Positions 47,821 to 59,860 are shown, counted from the first letter of the stretch. The stretch is 64,000 nucleotides of DNA from Eucalyptus grandis (GCF_016545825.1 NC_052619.1:41507682-41571681); one strand, 5' to 3'. Notes: generated from the letters alone by a model not told the origin. Numbers and translations: made by a program.

Positions 47821-48188
47821 AACGCGATAGATCGGTTGAAGCTGAGATGGGTCGGGCACAGATGGTTGAACAGAGAGATGCGTACAGCTTTTCTCCAAAA
47901 CTAAACAACGGTCGAAGAGAGAGACGGTTGGGCGGGCGTGTGAATTTTCCCAAAAGCCGTTGTGGTCAGAAATCAATTTACTTTTGTTTAATTTTAATTC
48001 ATCTGCAGCGTATCGAGCCGTGAATGGATCTGATCAAGTAAATGCATGCCTCGTGTTAGCCAATGACGTGGCGCTTTGAGGTCACCAAATATTTTTCGAG
48101 AGAGAGAAGGTCAGATTTCTTTTGCCCTTACGTAGATATGCATAAACTGAGAGGGTATTTCGGTCGATGCAATAACTATAGAGCAATC

Positions 48189-48405
48189 AGTCCTACTATA
48201 AGTTTTTTTTTTTTTTAATAATCCGGGAACCGCCGTACAGTCGGCAGTCGGCAACGTAAACCCAAGACGACCCGTGGGGATTCACTTTCCATGAATCATA
48301 GTTTAGTCGCGCGACGAACGCAGGGATTTGAACTTACTCCCTTTCAATATAGAGATCGAGCGCAAATCACGCGATCACCAATGAGGTGGGTAGTCCTACT
48401 AAAAG
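48189..48405 (-). mobile_element. tRNA-derived SINE with 14 bp target-site duplication
   Basis: Element 48203-48391 (189 bp), minus orientation. The left edge is a T run (48203-48216), i.e. the 3' A-tail. Near the right end lie a pol III box-B-like motif (minus AGTTCAAATCC, 48324-48334) and a plausible box-A region (minus TGGTGATCGCGTG, 48368-48380). Flanks AGTCCTACTATAAG (48189-48202) and AGTCCTACTAAAAG (48392-48405) match at 13 of 14 bases, a target duplication of LINE-mediated length. Confidence 0.75.
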
Positions 48406-48518
48406 TTCCTATTTCCTTAATATAAGAAACTGAAAGAAAACCAAAACGGAATCAAAACGATGTTCATGTCTCGTTTTCTTCGCACAAAGAAAGTTGACAA
48501 ATACAATGCCCCTCTCCC

Positions 48519-48543
48519 TTCCTCTCTCTCTCTCTCTCTCTCC
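48519..48543. repeat. (CT)n run in the DUF810 5' leader
   Basis: Short CT microsatellite about 180 bases before the start codon, in a position typical of plant 5' UTRs. Confidence 0.7.
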
Positions 48544-48717
48544 TCTTAGTGCGAAAGTGGTGTCGCACAACTAACTAAGAGAAAAACAGCTCATTCTCAC
48601 CTCATTTCCACCTCTCCTCTCGCCAAACATTTGCCCACTACAATCGCTCCCCCATTGACCATCCTTCTCCGACCCTCTTCTGTGGCTCGCCACCTGACCG
48701 CCTACTGCCGCCCGCCC

Positions 48718-51700
48718 ATGGCCACCGACCTCGAGTGGCCTTTCGGCGAGCTGCACGGCCTTGACGCCGACGATATCCGCGAGACGGCATACGAGATATT
48801 CTTCATGTCATGCCGATCATCGCCCAGCTTCGGGGCCGGGCGCTCTGAAGTTCCATCCCTCGATGTGGTATGAGCCCGAGCCTGGATCCACATCGTCCCA
48901 GGCCAATGGGGTGGGGATGGCCCCGAGCAGCCGGGTCAAGAGAGCCCTCGGGTTGAAGATGCTGAATCGGACGCCCTCGAAAAAGATGGCCTTGGGCGCT
49001 GGGAGCCCGCCGAGGCCCCAGTCGGCGGCGGCGGCTAGGCCGAAGCGGCCGCTCACATCAGCTGAGCTGATGAGGCAACAAATGAGGGTGACGGAGCATA
49101 GTGATAACAGGCTCAGGAAAACGCTCACGAGAACCCATGTAGGCCATGTACGTAAGTCTCAAATTGCTTCATAATTCATCTCCCTCGTGTGGTATTCATG
49201 AAATTATGCAAAGCAATTTGTTTTCAATTGTCTTTCTTTTGTGAATTAGGAGATAGTAAATTGAATGTGAGAACAAGCATTTGCATGTTGAATTAGACTT
49301 GATCTTATGATACAACAGATGAAAATTGTAATAGTAGTTTTTCATTTTTGAGTGACATATACTTTAATCAGTAGATACAAATCTTTCAAACTAAAATCTT
49401 GTATATGTCTTGGCTCATTCCTGCCACGTTCAATCTCCGTAGATTGGTAAGCGGGCAGAGACGATAATCCTTCCGCTCGAGCTTCTTCGCCACCTAAAAC
49501 CATCTGAATACAACGACTCGAAGGATTATCATGCCTGGCAAACGAGACAGCTCAAGATCCTAGAAGCAGGGTTGCTTCTTCACCCGTCAATCCCGCTGGA
49601 GAAATCGAACGCGTTCGCAGTCCGCCTTGGAGAAATTATCCAAGCCGGCAAGACGAAGATCATAGCCATCGGGAAAACTCAGACACCATGCGAAGCCTCA
49701 GCAATTCTGTGGTGTCATTATCATGGCGAAGCACAAACGGACTCCTACTGACGTTTGCCACTGGGCTGATGGATTCCCTCTGAACATTCACCTGTATGTG
49801 ACTCTGCTGAAGTCGATTTTTGACATCAGGGATGAGACTTTAGTCCTCGACGAGGTTGACGAGCTTCTTGAGCTCATGAAGAAGACATGGTCGATACTTG
49901 GAATCAATCCGCCAATACACAATCTGTGCCTAACATGGGTGTTTTTCCAACAATACATCAGCACGATGCAGTTGGAACCGGAGCTTCTTTTCGCTTCACA
50001 TATCTTGTTGGCCGAAGTAGCGAATGATGCCAAAAAGCAGGACCAAGATCCTCTATTCATTAAGGTTCTACTGTTAGCTCTGACCTCGATACGAGGGTGG
50101 TTGGAGAAGAGATTGGGTAACTATCATTACTACTTCGAGGATGGGAGGATGAACCTGATGGAGGATTTGCTGCCGTTGGCAGTGAGGGTGGCAAACATCT
50201 TAGGAGATGATGTAATGCTTTCCAGAGTAACAGAACAAGCGCAAGGTAATGCAGTGACCAGCCCTACCGTAGATCACGTGGATGGTTACATACGATCATC
50301 TCTGAAGAATGCATTCTCGAAGGTGCGTAAGTGATTCATTTCTCCCTTCATTTTGTGTTACCACGAGGGAGAAATTAAATTTTTTTCCTTGTTATCGCTT
50401 GCATTAGATGGCTGAAACAGGATGTCAAGAACGCGGAATGGACACAAGACAAGATGAAAGTGAACGACTCATTCGATTGGCGAAAGAGACTGAAGATTTG
50501 GCTTTAAAAGAAAGAGGAACCTTCAGTCCTATTCTTAGAAAGTTCCATCCCGTTGCAACTGCAGTCGCCGCCGTCACATTGCACAGCTGTTATGGACTAA
50601 TTCTGAAACAACATTTGACTTCTGCTTTGGTACTCGACAGTGAAATCAGGAAAGTACTGGAGAGTGCAGGGAAGCTAGAAAAAGTTTTGGCACAAATGGT
50701 GGTCGAGGACACCATAGAATGCGAAGATGGAGGCAAAATGATCGTGAGGGAAATGATTCCATATGAGGTTGAGTCGACCATGTCAAGGCTTCAAAAACAA
50801 TGGATAGACGTGAGGCTCCAGAAAGGCAAAGATTGTCTGCAGAGAGCAACAGAATCAGAAGTGAGTTCATTTGATAGTATATTCTCCTGAATAAAATTTA
50901 CAACTGATTATAACAATTACTCATAACAAAAAGTTAATGAGAAGTGTGGCCCGTGACAGACATGGAATCCGAAATCGAAGGCAAAGCCATACGTGGAATC
51001 AGCTGAAGACTTGATCAAGTTTGCTAAAGAAACCATGGACGACTTCTTTGCCATTCGAATGGAAACTACTGAGGACTTGGTGAATGATCTGGTGAACAGT
51101 TTAGGGATTCTCTTTCAGGATTATGCTGCATTTGTTGCATCCTGTGGTAAGTGTCAACTGTCATATAGCTTGTCCTCGCTTATCACTCTGTACCTATTGC
51201 ATTCTAATTGTTCATCCAAGTCGATGGTTGGCTTGACGTATGTTCATGCTTTAGTTTTACAATTTACACAAGGACTGCTAGATTCTTCTGGTTTTAATTA
51301 GCACAACTTGATTTCATCGTTTCTTGAAAATTTCCAATGCAGGATCAAAGCAAAATTACATACCTGCTCTCCCTCCTTTGATGAGATGTCATCGAGATTC
51401 CAAGTTTGCCAAATTTTGTAGAAAGGTGACACCATGTAAGGTTGGCATAGAAGACCCGCGAGGATGCCGGATGAGCGAAGCTGACCACCCTCATCCGTCA
51501 ATGAGCGGGGGGACGCGACGCCTTTACATCCGCCTCAACACTTTGCACTATCTCCTTGCACATCTCCAATCCTTGGATGAGATGTCACTCTCTGGTGTTG
51601 GTTCCCTTGATCACAAATATTTCGGCAACAAGAAGCACCATAAGGACTGCGCTTCCTACTTTCAGAACACCTGTTCGGCCATACGTGAAGCCTGCCAACA

Positions 51701-52343
51701 TGTTTCAGAAGTTGCTGCCCATCGCTTGATCTTCGTCGACTCTAACCATGTCTTCTACAATAGCCTCTACGTTGGTGAAGTTGCTAGTGCACGTATAAGG
51801 CCTACTTTGCGGACATTGAAGCAGAATTTGACTCTGCTTTGTGCAATTCTCATCGATCAAGCACACCCGCTAGCGATAAAAGAAGTCATGAAGGCCTCTT
51901 TCGATGCCTACCTTATCGTTTTGGTTGCGGGAGGGGACTCCAGGATTTTCTCCAGGTCGGATCACCGAATGATCAAGGAGGACTTTGAGTGCTTGAAGCG
52001 AGCATTTTGTGTATCTGGGGAAGGATTGATGAGCGAGGACGCAGTGGAGAAGGAGGCTGAGAGGGTGGAAACGGTGATCGCTTTGATGAGTCAACCAACG
52101 GACAAGCTAATCCAAGACATTAGTGCTATGATCCGTAAAATTGAAGAGAACGGAGCCGAGGATAGGAGGAACAATCAATCTGTGCCTCCGACAACAGAAC
52201 GATGGAATACATCAGATCCAAACACGATACTACATGTCTTGTGCCACAGGAACGATCAAGTAGCAAATCGGTTCTTGAAAAGGAAATTCCAAATAGAAAG
52301 ATATTACCGATCTTATGCTAGTGATTGCGGAACAGTCAATTAG
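48718..52343 (+). pseudogene. DUF810 / PATROL1-like (MUN-domain) gene, five exons, three frameshifts
   Basis: Plant DUF810 proteins are relatives of PATROL1, a Munc13-like factor for plasma-membrane protein delivery; the role of this subgroup is inferred. Exons: 48718-49147, 49443-50322, 50408-50860, 50960-51146, 51343-52343, all with GT-AG sites and matching phases. Start MATDLEWPFGELHGLDADDI then RETAYEIFF; later SSRVKRALGLKML, LMRQQMRVTEHSDNRLRKTL, ILPLELLRHLKPSE, PTDVCHWADGFPLNIHLY, LVLDEVDELLELMKKTW, KETEDLALKER, YIRLNTLHYLLAHL, ACQHVSEVAAHRLIF and DPNTILHVLCHRND. Total length of about 980 residues equals the family norm. Breaks: one extra base near 48840 in exon 1, one missing base near 49675 and another near 49733 in exon 2. 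Everything else is open, so this is either a very young pseudogene or a real gene with sequence errors. The C-terminus is about 15 residues longer than usual. Confidence 0.9.
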
Positions 52344-53296
52344 TGGTGCATCATCATTTGGGATATCTGAGAGAAAATCATGTCTTGTTGTTGGTGATTG
52401 CACTGGGAGGACTTTTCCCATTGAGGTGTTGAAATGCATGTGAGTTGTGTTAAAAAGTCCTATGTCGGAGAATTGGAGGGGGATCTTATTGCTTACATTG
52501 ACGGGCTTGAATTTTGGCTCCTTCTTAATGATCTCCCAACCGAATGCGTCGAGCTTCTTCTGCGTCAACCCAACAAATGGTATGACTGGTCAGTCTACAA
52601 CTGTTATGCTGTTTGGTGAATATCTTATGGAAGGAATCTCGCGACCAACTCGGTCCCAATGGCAACCTTCACTGTGCGGTCTGGCAAAAGAATTCAGGGG
52701 ATGAAGGTGGGCATTGTTTGTTGTGGTCTTCACACGCAACAAAGTGGAGATTCAATTCAAGGCATCTTGATGCGGTGAAGAGTCTAACATCTTGAAGATG
52801 TGCAGCTTCTGCTGAATCAACCCTACACAAGGATGTGATTGTCTTTGCAGCTGAGCTTGGTATTTTAGTCTCCATCATATGCAATTTTCGTTTGTTGGTT
52901 TATCCTATAGTCGAGTGAAGATGGGTCAATCATTTTTCGTTAATTGACATATACAACGATTGAATAATTTTACAATGAGTTGCCAGAGTTTTGACCATCA
53001 GATAGTAAAAATCAATTGAGAACCAGGAGTGGTCATTCGAATGTCACTTTTGAACTCGATGGCATGCAAACCAGCAAAGAAAAAGCCGTCCGCGAATAGA
53101 CTGCATAGAGATTTTATCTTCATATTCTTCCAAGAAGTATAAATATAGTCATGATCATCACCTGTGTATGTGAAGCCGCGCATTGTGGCGATGACGCCAA
53201 GAGCCATTCAAGTGCTGGATATTTTACACGTAGAGCTTAGGCTGTAAGCATTGTTTCAGAGTCATCTTTAGCCACGGCATTTTACCTATCACAGAG
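52344..53296. other. Intergenic, no supported gene
   Basis: 52440-52500 contains a 'tatgtcggagaattggag' phrase common in plant LTR flanks. On the minus strand LTQKKLDAFGWEIIKKEPKF (about 52480-52560) looks protein-like but is isolated and unidentified. Confidence 0.25.
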
Positions 53297-54847
53297 TTAT
53301 GTCACCCGCGCTTCCTGGTTATGTACCTTCTCCAGCCCTTTCAATTCTTCCTTGAGCACCACCATTGAATCCGAGACCTCGGCACGATACACATAGAGTT
53401 TTGCCACGAACAGGAAGAACACAAAATTCAGGACGTTGAGCACCCCGAAGAATGCATAGTAATAGTCCAGGTGCGACGCATTCAGGTTGTTTAGTATCCA
53501 CCCATGGTGGCCGTGCCTCTTGGTGATGCGCGCGACTGTGGATAGGAGGAAGCTACTGAGGAAGTTCCCGACCCCCGAAGTGGCCATTGCATAAGACGTG
53601 CCCAAGCTCTTCATGCTCTCTGGCGCTTGGTCGTAGAAGAACTCGATCTTCGCTACTTCCAGGAAGGCATCGGCCGTTCCCATGAGCACGAATTGAGGAA
53701 GCAGAATGAAGATCGTCAGTGGGATATGTCCCCCAGATTCAACCAAATTGTGCTCCCTAGCCACTCGGAGCCTCCATCTCTCGGTGAAGGACGCCACCAT
53801 CATGATCACGATGTGGAGGATGAGGCCGATCCCCATCCGGTGGAGAAGACTAATGCCTCTCACGTTCTTGGTCCATCTTTTCATGATCTTGACGAAGAAG
53901 CGGTCATATAACAAGACAGAGACGAGCAGCGAGATAGTCACAAATCCAGAGAGACTCGCCGGGGGGATCTTGAAGCTGCCGATGCTTCTATCTAAGGTAG
54001 TTCCTTGCTTGACGAAGAGGGTATTGATTTGAGCCACCATGCAGCTCGGGACGAATGTTGCGATCAGGATCGGGATCATCCGCAGCATTTGTTTCGTCTC
54101 CTCAACTTGGGTGACCGAGCATAGCTTCCACGGAGAAGTCGTACCGGTTTGGACGCATGCTTTGTTCAAGAATCTGCATGGAGAGTGGTTCACACAGTTT
54201 ATCAAAAGATTAACCCGGCAGCTGATGTATCAATATTTCAGATTGGAACACAGACGAAGTGGAAGTTGATGCAAATTATTACCTCAAGGTTGGTGTCGAG
54301 TCGATCCTGAATTTCCCTTCTTGGCATACTCTTGCGGGTCAAGCTCATGAAGCTCCTTCGGATCACTCGGGACCCGCACCCTCCACTTCCTCACGGCGGC
54401 CACGATGACTCGGGCCATCCTCGTGAACGGGCTGCCTGCAGGCACCCGGTGCCGGTAATAAGGGGTCCCTGCGAGGAAGATCGCGATCGAGACTGCGAGC
54501 CCGAGGGTGGGGATCCCGTACCCGAGAGCCCAGCCTACATTGTCCTGAATATACACGAGAACGGTGTTGGCAAAGAGGGTCCCGAAGAAGATGCTAAACA
54601 TCCACCAGTTGAAGAAGGAGAGCTTGTGGGCCTTCTCCTTCGGGTCGAAGTCGTCAAACTGGTCCGCGCCGATCGTTGAGATGTTGGGCTTGGTCCCACC
54701 GGTCCCGACCGCCAGCGTGTACAGCGCACCGTAGAAGACGGCGAGCTGCAACGTGGAGGCCTTCTGGCAATTGTTGACATTTGCTTCCGAGCAGTGAGGC
54801 GGCTTGAGGTGGGGAAGCGAGACGGCCAGGGTCAACATGGACATGCC
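53297..54847 (-). pseudogene. NPF (NRT1/PTR) transporter, NPF5.2/PTR3-like, 5'-truncated with one frameshift
   Basis: NPF proteins are proton-coupled, 12-helix carriers of nitrate, peptides or hormones. Exon A (54847-54283, acceptor CACGCAG on the minus strand) reads GMSMLTLAVSLPHLKPPHCS, LYTLAVGTGGTKPNISTIGA, DQFDDFDPKEKAHKLSFFNW and WMFSIFFGTLFANTVLVYIQ. Exon B (54173-53297, acceptor CATGCAG) reads INTLFVKQGTTLDR, FKIPPASLSGFVTISLL, RMGIGLILHIVIMMVASFTE, FFYDQAPESMKSLGTSYAMA and LYVYRAEVSDS, stop 53297. About 480 residues remain; the first roughly 110-120, with the ExxER proton-coupling motif of helix 1, are absent and not found in the next 9 kb. A single-base loss near 54312 makes exon A end in SGSTRHQP-stop instead of FRIDSTPTLR at the donor. 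Substrate unknown. Confidence 0.9.
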
Positions 54848-55959
54848 CTGCGTGAAGTAAGCTAGACGTGCTTAATCATCTCGTCCACTACAAAAAAATG
54901 AGTATCTTTTGCACTGGGAGCAATTGAATTGCTTCTCAATTAAGTGAACACATTGCTCACCACTAGATTCTACCCTTCTCACGTGAGAAAGAGGAGATAA
55001 GTGATTCAAATACCCACATTTTTAGAAAATTGAGGTGGGGATGATTTAGATTTAGATTTGGATTTACTCTCACGCTTTACACAAAAGCAAAGCAAAAGTT
55101 TGAAAGTGAGAGTTAGAATGGGAATAGCGTAAAACCGACTTAAAAAACAAAAAATGAACACATTGCTTGTTTCATGTACATAGAATTTATGTTAAATAAA
55201 TAACATGGTGAAAAAAAAAAAAAAAGTAAACACATTGCTTGTTTCCTATTATGAGCAATGTTCTTATATTTAAGATTGAATTTACATTTAATAAATAACA
55301 TGGTGAATTTTTATTGGATGTTTAAATTTAATCTATAGCCTTTAGTATCTGTAGCCAGTGCATATTTTGTTGTATTAGTCAGTTACTATAATTCAGTTTT
55401 AAACTTCCCAATTTTGTAAATCGTCCGTGATTCTTTACATCCTAAAATAGACAAAACAGCATTCTAACACGTATTCTCTGGGAAGTATGCGATGGAATAA
55501 TTGACTAGATGACTGAACCAGGTTGGCTCTACTAGGATAAGCATGGACGACCGAGGAACATGCTGACAACCTCAGATTTGAGAGGGTTCAGACCTTCAAA
55601 ACGGCGGTCCGATTTGTCTTCTTTATTCATTACTTATTATTAATTTATTTAGCACTACACAATTTTTCAGAAGCAATTTGAGCCCTTCACGGAAAATTAT
55701 TCTCTTTTTTTTTTTTTTTTTTTTTCAGCCGTGGACTTTTCAGATCACGTGGATTAATTGTTGGAGATACTGAGATGAACAAAAAGAACAAAAACAAATT
55801 GGGGAAGAATACATAATATTGTTTATTGTAAGCAGAAAATTGATAAATTCAAAAAAGTGATAATAAAAAATAATAATTGGAAGTGAGGTATAACTAATCA
55901 AATTTCTTTTAAGGTGATTAGCATTTCTTACTATTTGTTGGGTTTATCAAAAAATCGAG
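54848..55959. other. No gene; upstream side of the truncated NPF gene
   Basis: AT-rich. The phrase 'gaacacattgcttgtttc' recurs near 55155 and 55225 and the phrase 'aaataacatggtgaa' near 55197 and 55294, a small local duplication. No NPF first exon is present on either strand. Confidence 0.4.
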
Positions 55960-56154
55960 ATGGCAAATAATAATGAAGTATCCAATGATGTCTGAAATGT
56001 TTCTAGCGATGTTCATGTGGTTGCTTTGACCACTAAGGTTTGAACCTCGTGGCCTAGCGTTGTGACAACAAATGCTGCAAGTCTTCGAGCTGAAGCCATT
56101 TATAGTGGTACGGATATAAGTTGCTAGATTGATATACAAGTCAAATGGCATATT

Positions 56155-58413
56155 GTAATATCTGGATTTCGCTGGACCTTGAATATGTAGCGGTCTGTGA
56201 TGGATCAACGAGTTTGTCGTTGGACTATGTTGATGGCACCACTTGCGGCCATTTCATCACTGCCATCACTTGACCCAGATGTCACGTTTTGTGATGATCT
56301 TACGATGTACCCTTATAGTCACGGCTTTGCCACATCGAGACGATCCAATCATCGCATAACTTATTGTCTCATTGAAAATTTTCTTACGTAACACCACCCG
56401 CGACAACAAGGTTCATCCCAAATGACACGTCGCCAAGCTGTCTCTCATGCGGATTTCCGCCGTCTCTTATGCGTGCGTGCACAAGGCAAGGGGGACCGAA
56501 AATTTTCAGTCAATGCTCATGCAGGAACGAAGCATCCCCGGCCACGCCTTCCTCCTTGTTTAGCCGGTCAACCAAGAGGGAATTGTTGACCATACAGCCA
56601 CGTCTCCTCTCTCTCTCCCTAGGTGGCCAGCGGATGAAGACTCTCACATGCAAGGGGACACGTTCTTGCATGCAGGGGCTGGACGTGGGAGCTGTCTTCA
56701 TTTCCTGCTGCCATCGAATGCATGGTGTTGACTCGTGGAGTCAACAGCAAAGAGGAGACGCTGCCTTCTTCTCCATTCGGTGAAGGCCAAAGTTCTCTGC
56801 ATTTTACAATTTTCCTGCCCAACGATGGCAGCAAATCTTCAGCCAAAACTCTTCCATAACTTGGCTTGTCCCTTCTTGCTCATCATCACGGACGTTGCAC
56901 GCTATCTCCATCACTATCTCACCGTGCCGTAGCTAGCCACCAGCCATGTCCCTGCTCTGCCGTTGCGCCACCCAGCTCACCTCAACTACACCCGCAGCCC
57001 GTAGCTCACGGTTTACCTCGCCGTCGACGCCGCCGGACTTGAAGCAAGTCGATATCTACTAACCTATACAACGTGAACTCCATCATCGCTTGGTGAAATG
57101 CGTCCCATAAACTAACGTTATTTTAGAGTACTCATGCCAAATTGTGAACTCGGAGGTCGTTGAATTGATTATGAGCTACGTGAGGAAGGATTTCACATCT
57201 GTTATGGTTGAGTTCAAATTAGGGACCTATGTACGTATTGATTCTTGGTGTTTTCAAAGCTCTAAGATTTTATATGCAAACTATTTTGAAAATTTTAAAG
57301 GTGTACCGAATGTGTGACAACAAACCTTTCATGAAATCTAGAGTTCAAATACCAAGATGGATCAAGATTAAATTGTATCTTCCACCCCTATCATTTTCCG
57401 AAAAGTTACAGGCATAGACTTAAAATATTTTCACGTTTCAAAACTTGAGATGTAATTTTCATCAAAACCATAAACATTTCTTGAAATATTGAAATCAGCA
57501 CATCGATGAGTCGATTATACAACGATGGAGTTCATGTTGTATAGGTTAGAAGATATCGATTTGCCTCAAGTCAAGCGGCGTTGGCGAGGTAAACCGTGAG
57601 CTACGGGCTACAGGCGTAGTTGGGCGAGCTGGGCGGCGCAACGGCAGAGCGGGTACACGGCTGGTGGCTAGCTATGGCACAGTGAGCCAGCGATGAAGAT
57701 AACGTGCGGCGTCAATAACGATGAACAAGAAGGGACAAGCCGAGCTATAAAAGGTTTGGCTGAAGATTCGCTGCCGTCGTTGATGGGCAGGGAAATTGTA
57801 AAATGCAGAGAACTTTGCCCTTCACCGAACGGAGAAGAAGGCAGCGTCCCCTCTATGCTTGTTGACTCCATGAGTCAACAGACATGCATTCGATGGCAGC
57901 AGGAAATGAAGACAGCTCCCACGTCCAGTCCTGCATGCGAGAACGTGTCCCCTTGCATGTGAGAGTCTTCATCCGCTGGCCACCTAGGGAGAGAGAGAGG
58001 AGACGTGGCTGCATGGTCAACAATTCCCTCATGCTTCGTTCCCGCATGAGCATGGACTGAAAATTTTCGGTCCCCTTGCCTTGTGCACGCACGCATAACA
58101 GACGGCGGAAATCCGCATGAGAGATAGCTTGGCGACGTGTCATTTGGGATGAACCTCGGTCTCGCAGGTGGTATTACATAAGAAATTTTTCAATGAGACG
58201 ATAAGTTATGCAATGATCGGATCGTCTTGACATGGCAAAGACGTGATTATGAGGGTACGTCGTAAGATCATCGCAAAATGTGACGTTTGGGTCTGGTGAT
58301 GGTAGTGATGAAATGGCAGCTGCAAGTGGTGCCATCAACATAGTCCAACGACAAACTCGTCGATCCGTCACGGATCACTACATATTCAAGGTCTGGCGAA
58401 ATCTGGATATCAC
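56155..58413. mobile_element. 2.26 kb palindromic element with arms of about 0.9 kb, nested in copia gag
   Basis: Left arm 56155-57085 and right arm 57524-58413 are inverted copies with several per cent divergence and indels; the spacer (57086-57523) is AT-rich. Ends: left GTAATATCTGGATTTCGC, right (reverse complement) GTGATATCCAGATTTCGCC. Flanks GCATATTGT and ACATATGGT match at 7 of 9 bases, compatible with a decayed 9-base duplication as in Mutator-like elements. No transposase is encoded. Arms share an overlapping short frame (56469-56783 and inverted 58143-57853) with no known domain, and a TATA-like CTATAAAAGG occurs at about 57745. It could be a long-TIR MULE derivative or an inverted duplication of gene-flank DNA. 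Confidence 0.7.
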
Positions 58414-58940
58414 ACATATGGTCCAATTTATGGAAGAATGGTTCAATAGGCTTTGCCTAGTTTGATGGTATTACCTTCGGTGAAACCAAAGAATTCACCG
58501 ATGTGGGCTTTAAGTATTGGCAACAAGAAGAAGATGAGAGAATGACTATTGTGGTGATGTCTAAGGTATTCTTTGTGTCAAACAATGCCGATTGGTGATT
58601 AGACATTGGTGCCACAAATCATATTTATGTGAATAAACATGTTCTTGTCTTACAAGAAGACTAAGGGAAAAGAGAAGCTCTATGTGGCTAATTCTACATC
58701 AGCAAATATTGCCGGCTGAGGAAAGGTGAATTTGACGTTCACCTCTAACGAAGAAATCACATTGCTAAATATGATGTGTGTATTGGAGATCCTTATAAAT
58801 TTCATTTCTAGCCCCATACTTATCAAGAAGATTTTCAAATTTGTGTTTGAATCTAACAATTTTGCACTTTTCAAGGGGTGAATGTATGTGGGAAAATGGT
58901 ATTTGTTCAACGACCTATTCAAAGCGAATGTAATTGTCAT
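58414..58940 (+). pseudogene. Copia gag tail and aspartic protease
   Basis: Gag-like text resumes after the insert (EFTDVGFKYWQQEE, about 58490-58530). Protease follows with LDIGATNHIYVNKHV (about 58597-58640); the usual DTGA active site is DIGA here and a TGA lies just before it (ADW-stop-LDIG). Much of gag between these parts is deleted. Confidence 0.7.
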
Positions 58941-58959
58941 TCATGTAAACTCGAAATTC

Positions 58960-59860
58960 TTGTACCCAAAGGCTAGTAATAAAGAGAAGTCTTCAGTTTA
59001 TACTATTGTCTCTCCTAATATATGTCATGGTAGCTTAGGACACGTAAACTATGCTATAATAAAAAAAGATAACAAACTTGGGACAAATTCCAATGTTTGA
59101 GCTGGATGCCCATTACAAGTGTGAGACTTGTGTTGAGGCTCAGTTTGCTAAGAAATCTTTCGAATCTATTGAAAGAAGTGAACCTCTGCAATTAATCAAT
59201 AACGAGTTATGTGATTTAAAGTTTGTAGAAAGTAGAGGTCGAAACAAGTACTTCATTACTTTTGTAGATGATTGTACTTGATTTTGTTATTTTATCTATT
59301 GACTAGGAAAGATGAGTCTATAAGCATAGTCAAGTATAAAAACGAGGATGAGAACCAACTTGATAGACGAATCAAATTGTTTAGGTTTAATAAGGAGGAT
59401 AATATAGTTCTTCCAGCTTAAATGAGTTGTGTGGTAATTTGGGGATAATTCTCTAAACAACTACACCGTACACTCCATAGTAAAATAGAATTATTGAACG
59501 AAAGAATAGAATTCTAAAAGAGATGGCTAACGCCATGCTCTTGAGTTTGGGTTTACCTTAAAACTTGTGGGGGGTGGGAGGTAATTTTAACTACAAACTC
59601 TATTCATAATAAAGTACCCCACAAGAAAATATGTAAGACTCTATATGAGTTCTGGAATGGAAGGTTGTCAACGAATAATTTTTTGAAAGTATGGGGTGCA
59701 TAGCAAAAGTAGCGATTTTTCCTCCGAAACAAACTCGGTAGGGACCTAAAACGATCGATTGCATATTTATTGACAATGCTCAAAATAATAGCACATACAA
59801 ATTTTTGTTCACAAATCTGAAAATGAGGAAATTCATGCAAATATTATCCTAGAATCAAGG
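58960..59860 (+). pseudogene. Copia integrase
   Basis: Zinc-binding pre-integrase: GSLGHVN (59030) and HYKCETCVEAQFAKKSFES (59110-59165). Core: NNELCDLKFVESRGRNKYF with ITFVDDCT then stop (59281). The C-terminal part VPHKKICKTLYEFWNGRLS with FLKVWGCIAKVAIF (about 59615-59720) is in other frames. Large parts between are scrambled by stops. Confidence 0.75.

Noticed and set aside
52434..52568. Minus-strand peptide with DAFGWEIIKKEPKF
   Set aside because: It looks protein-like but is short, bounded by stops and unidentified; insufficient to call a gene.
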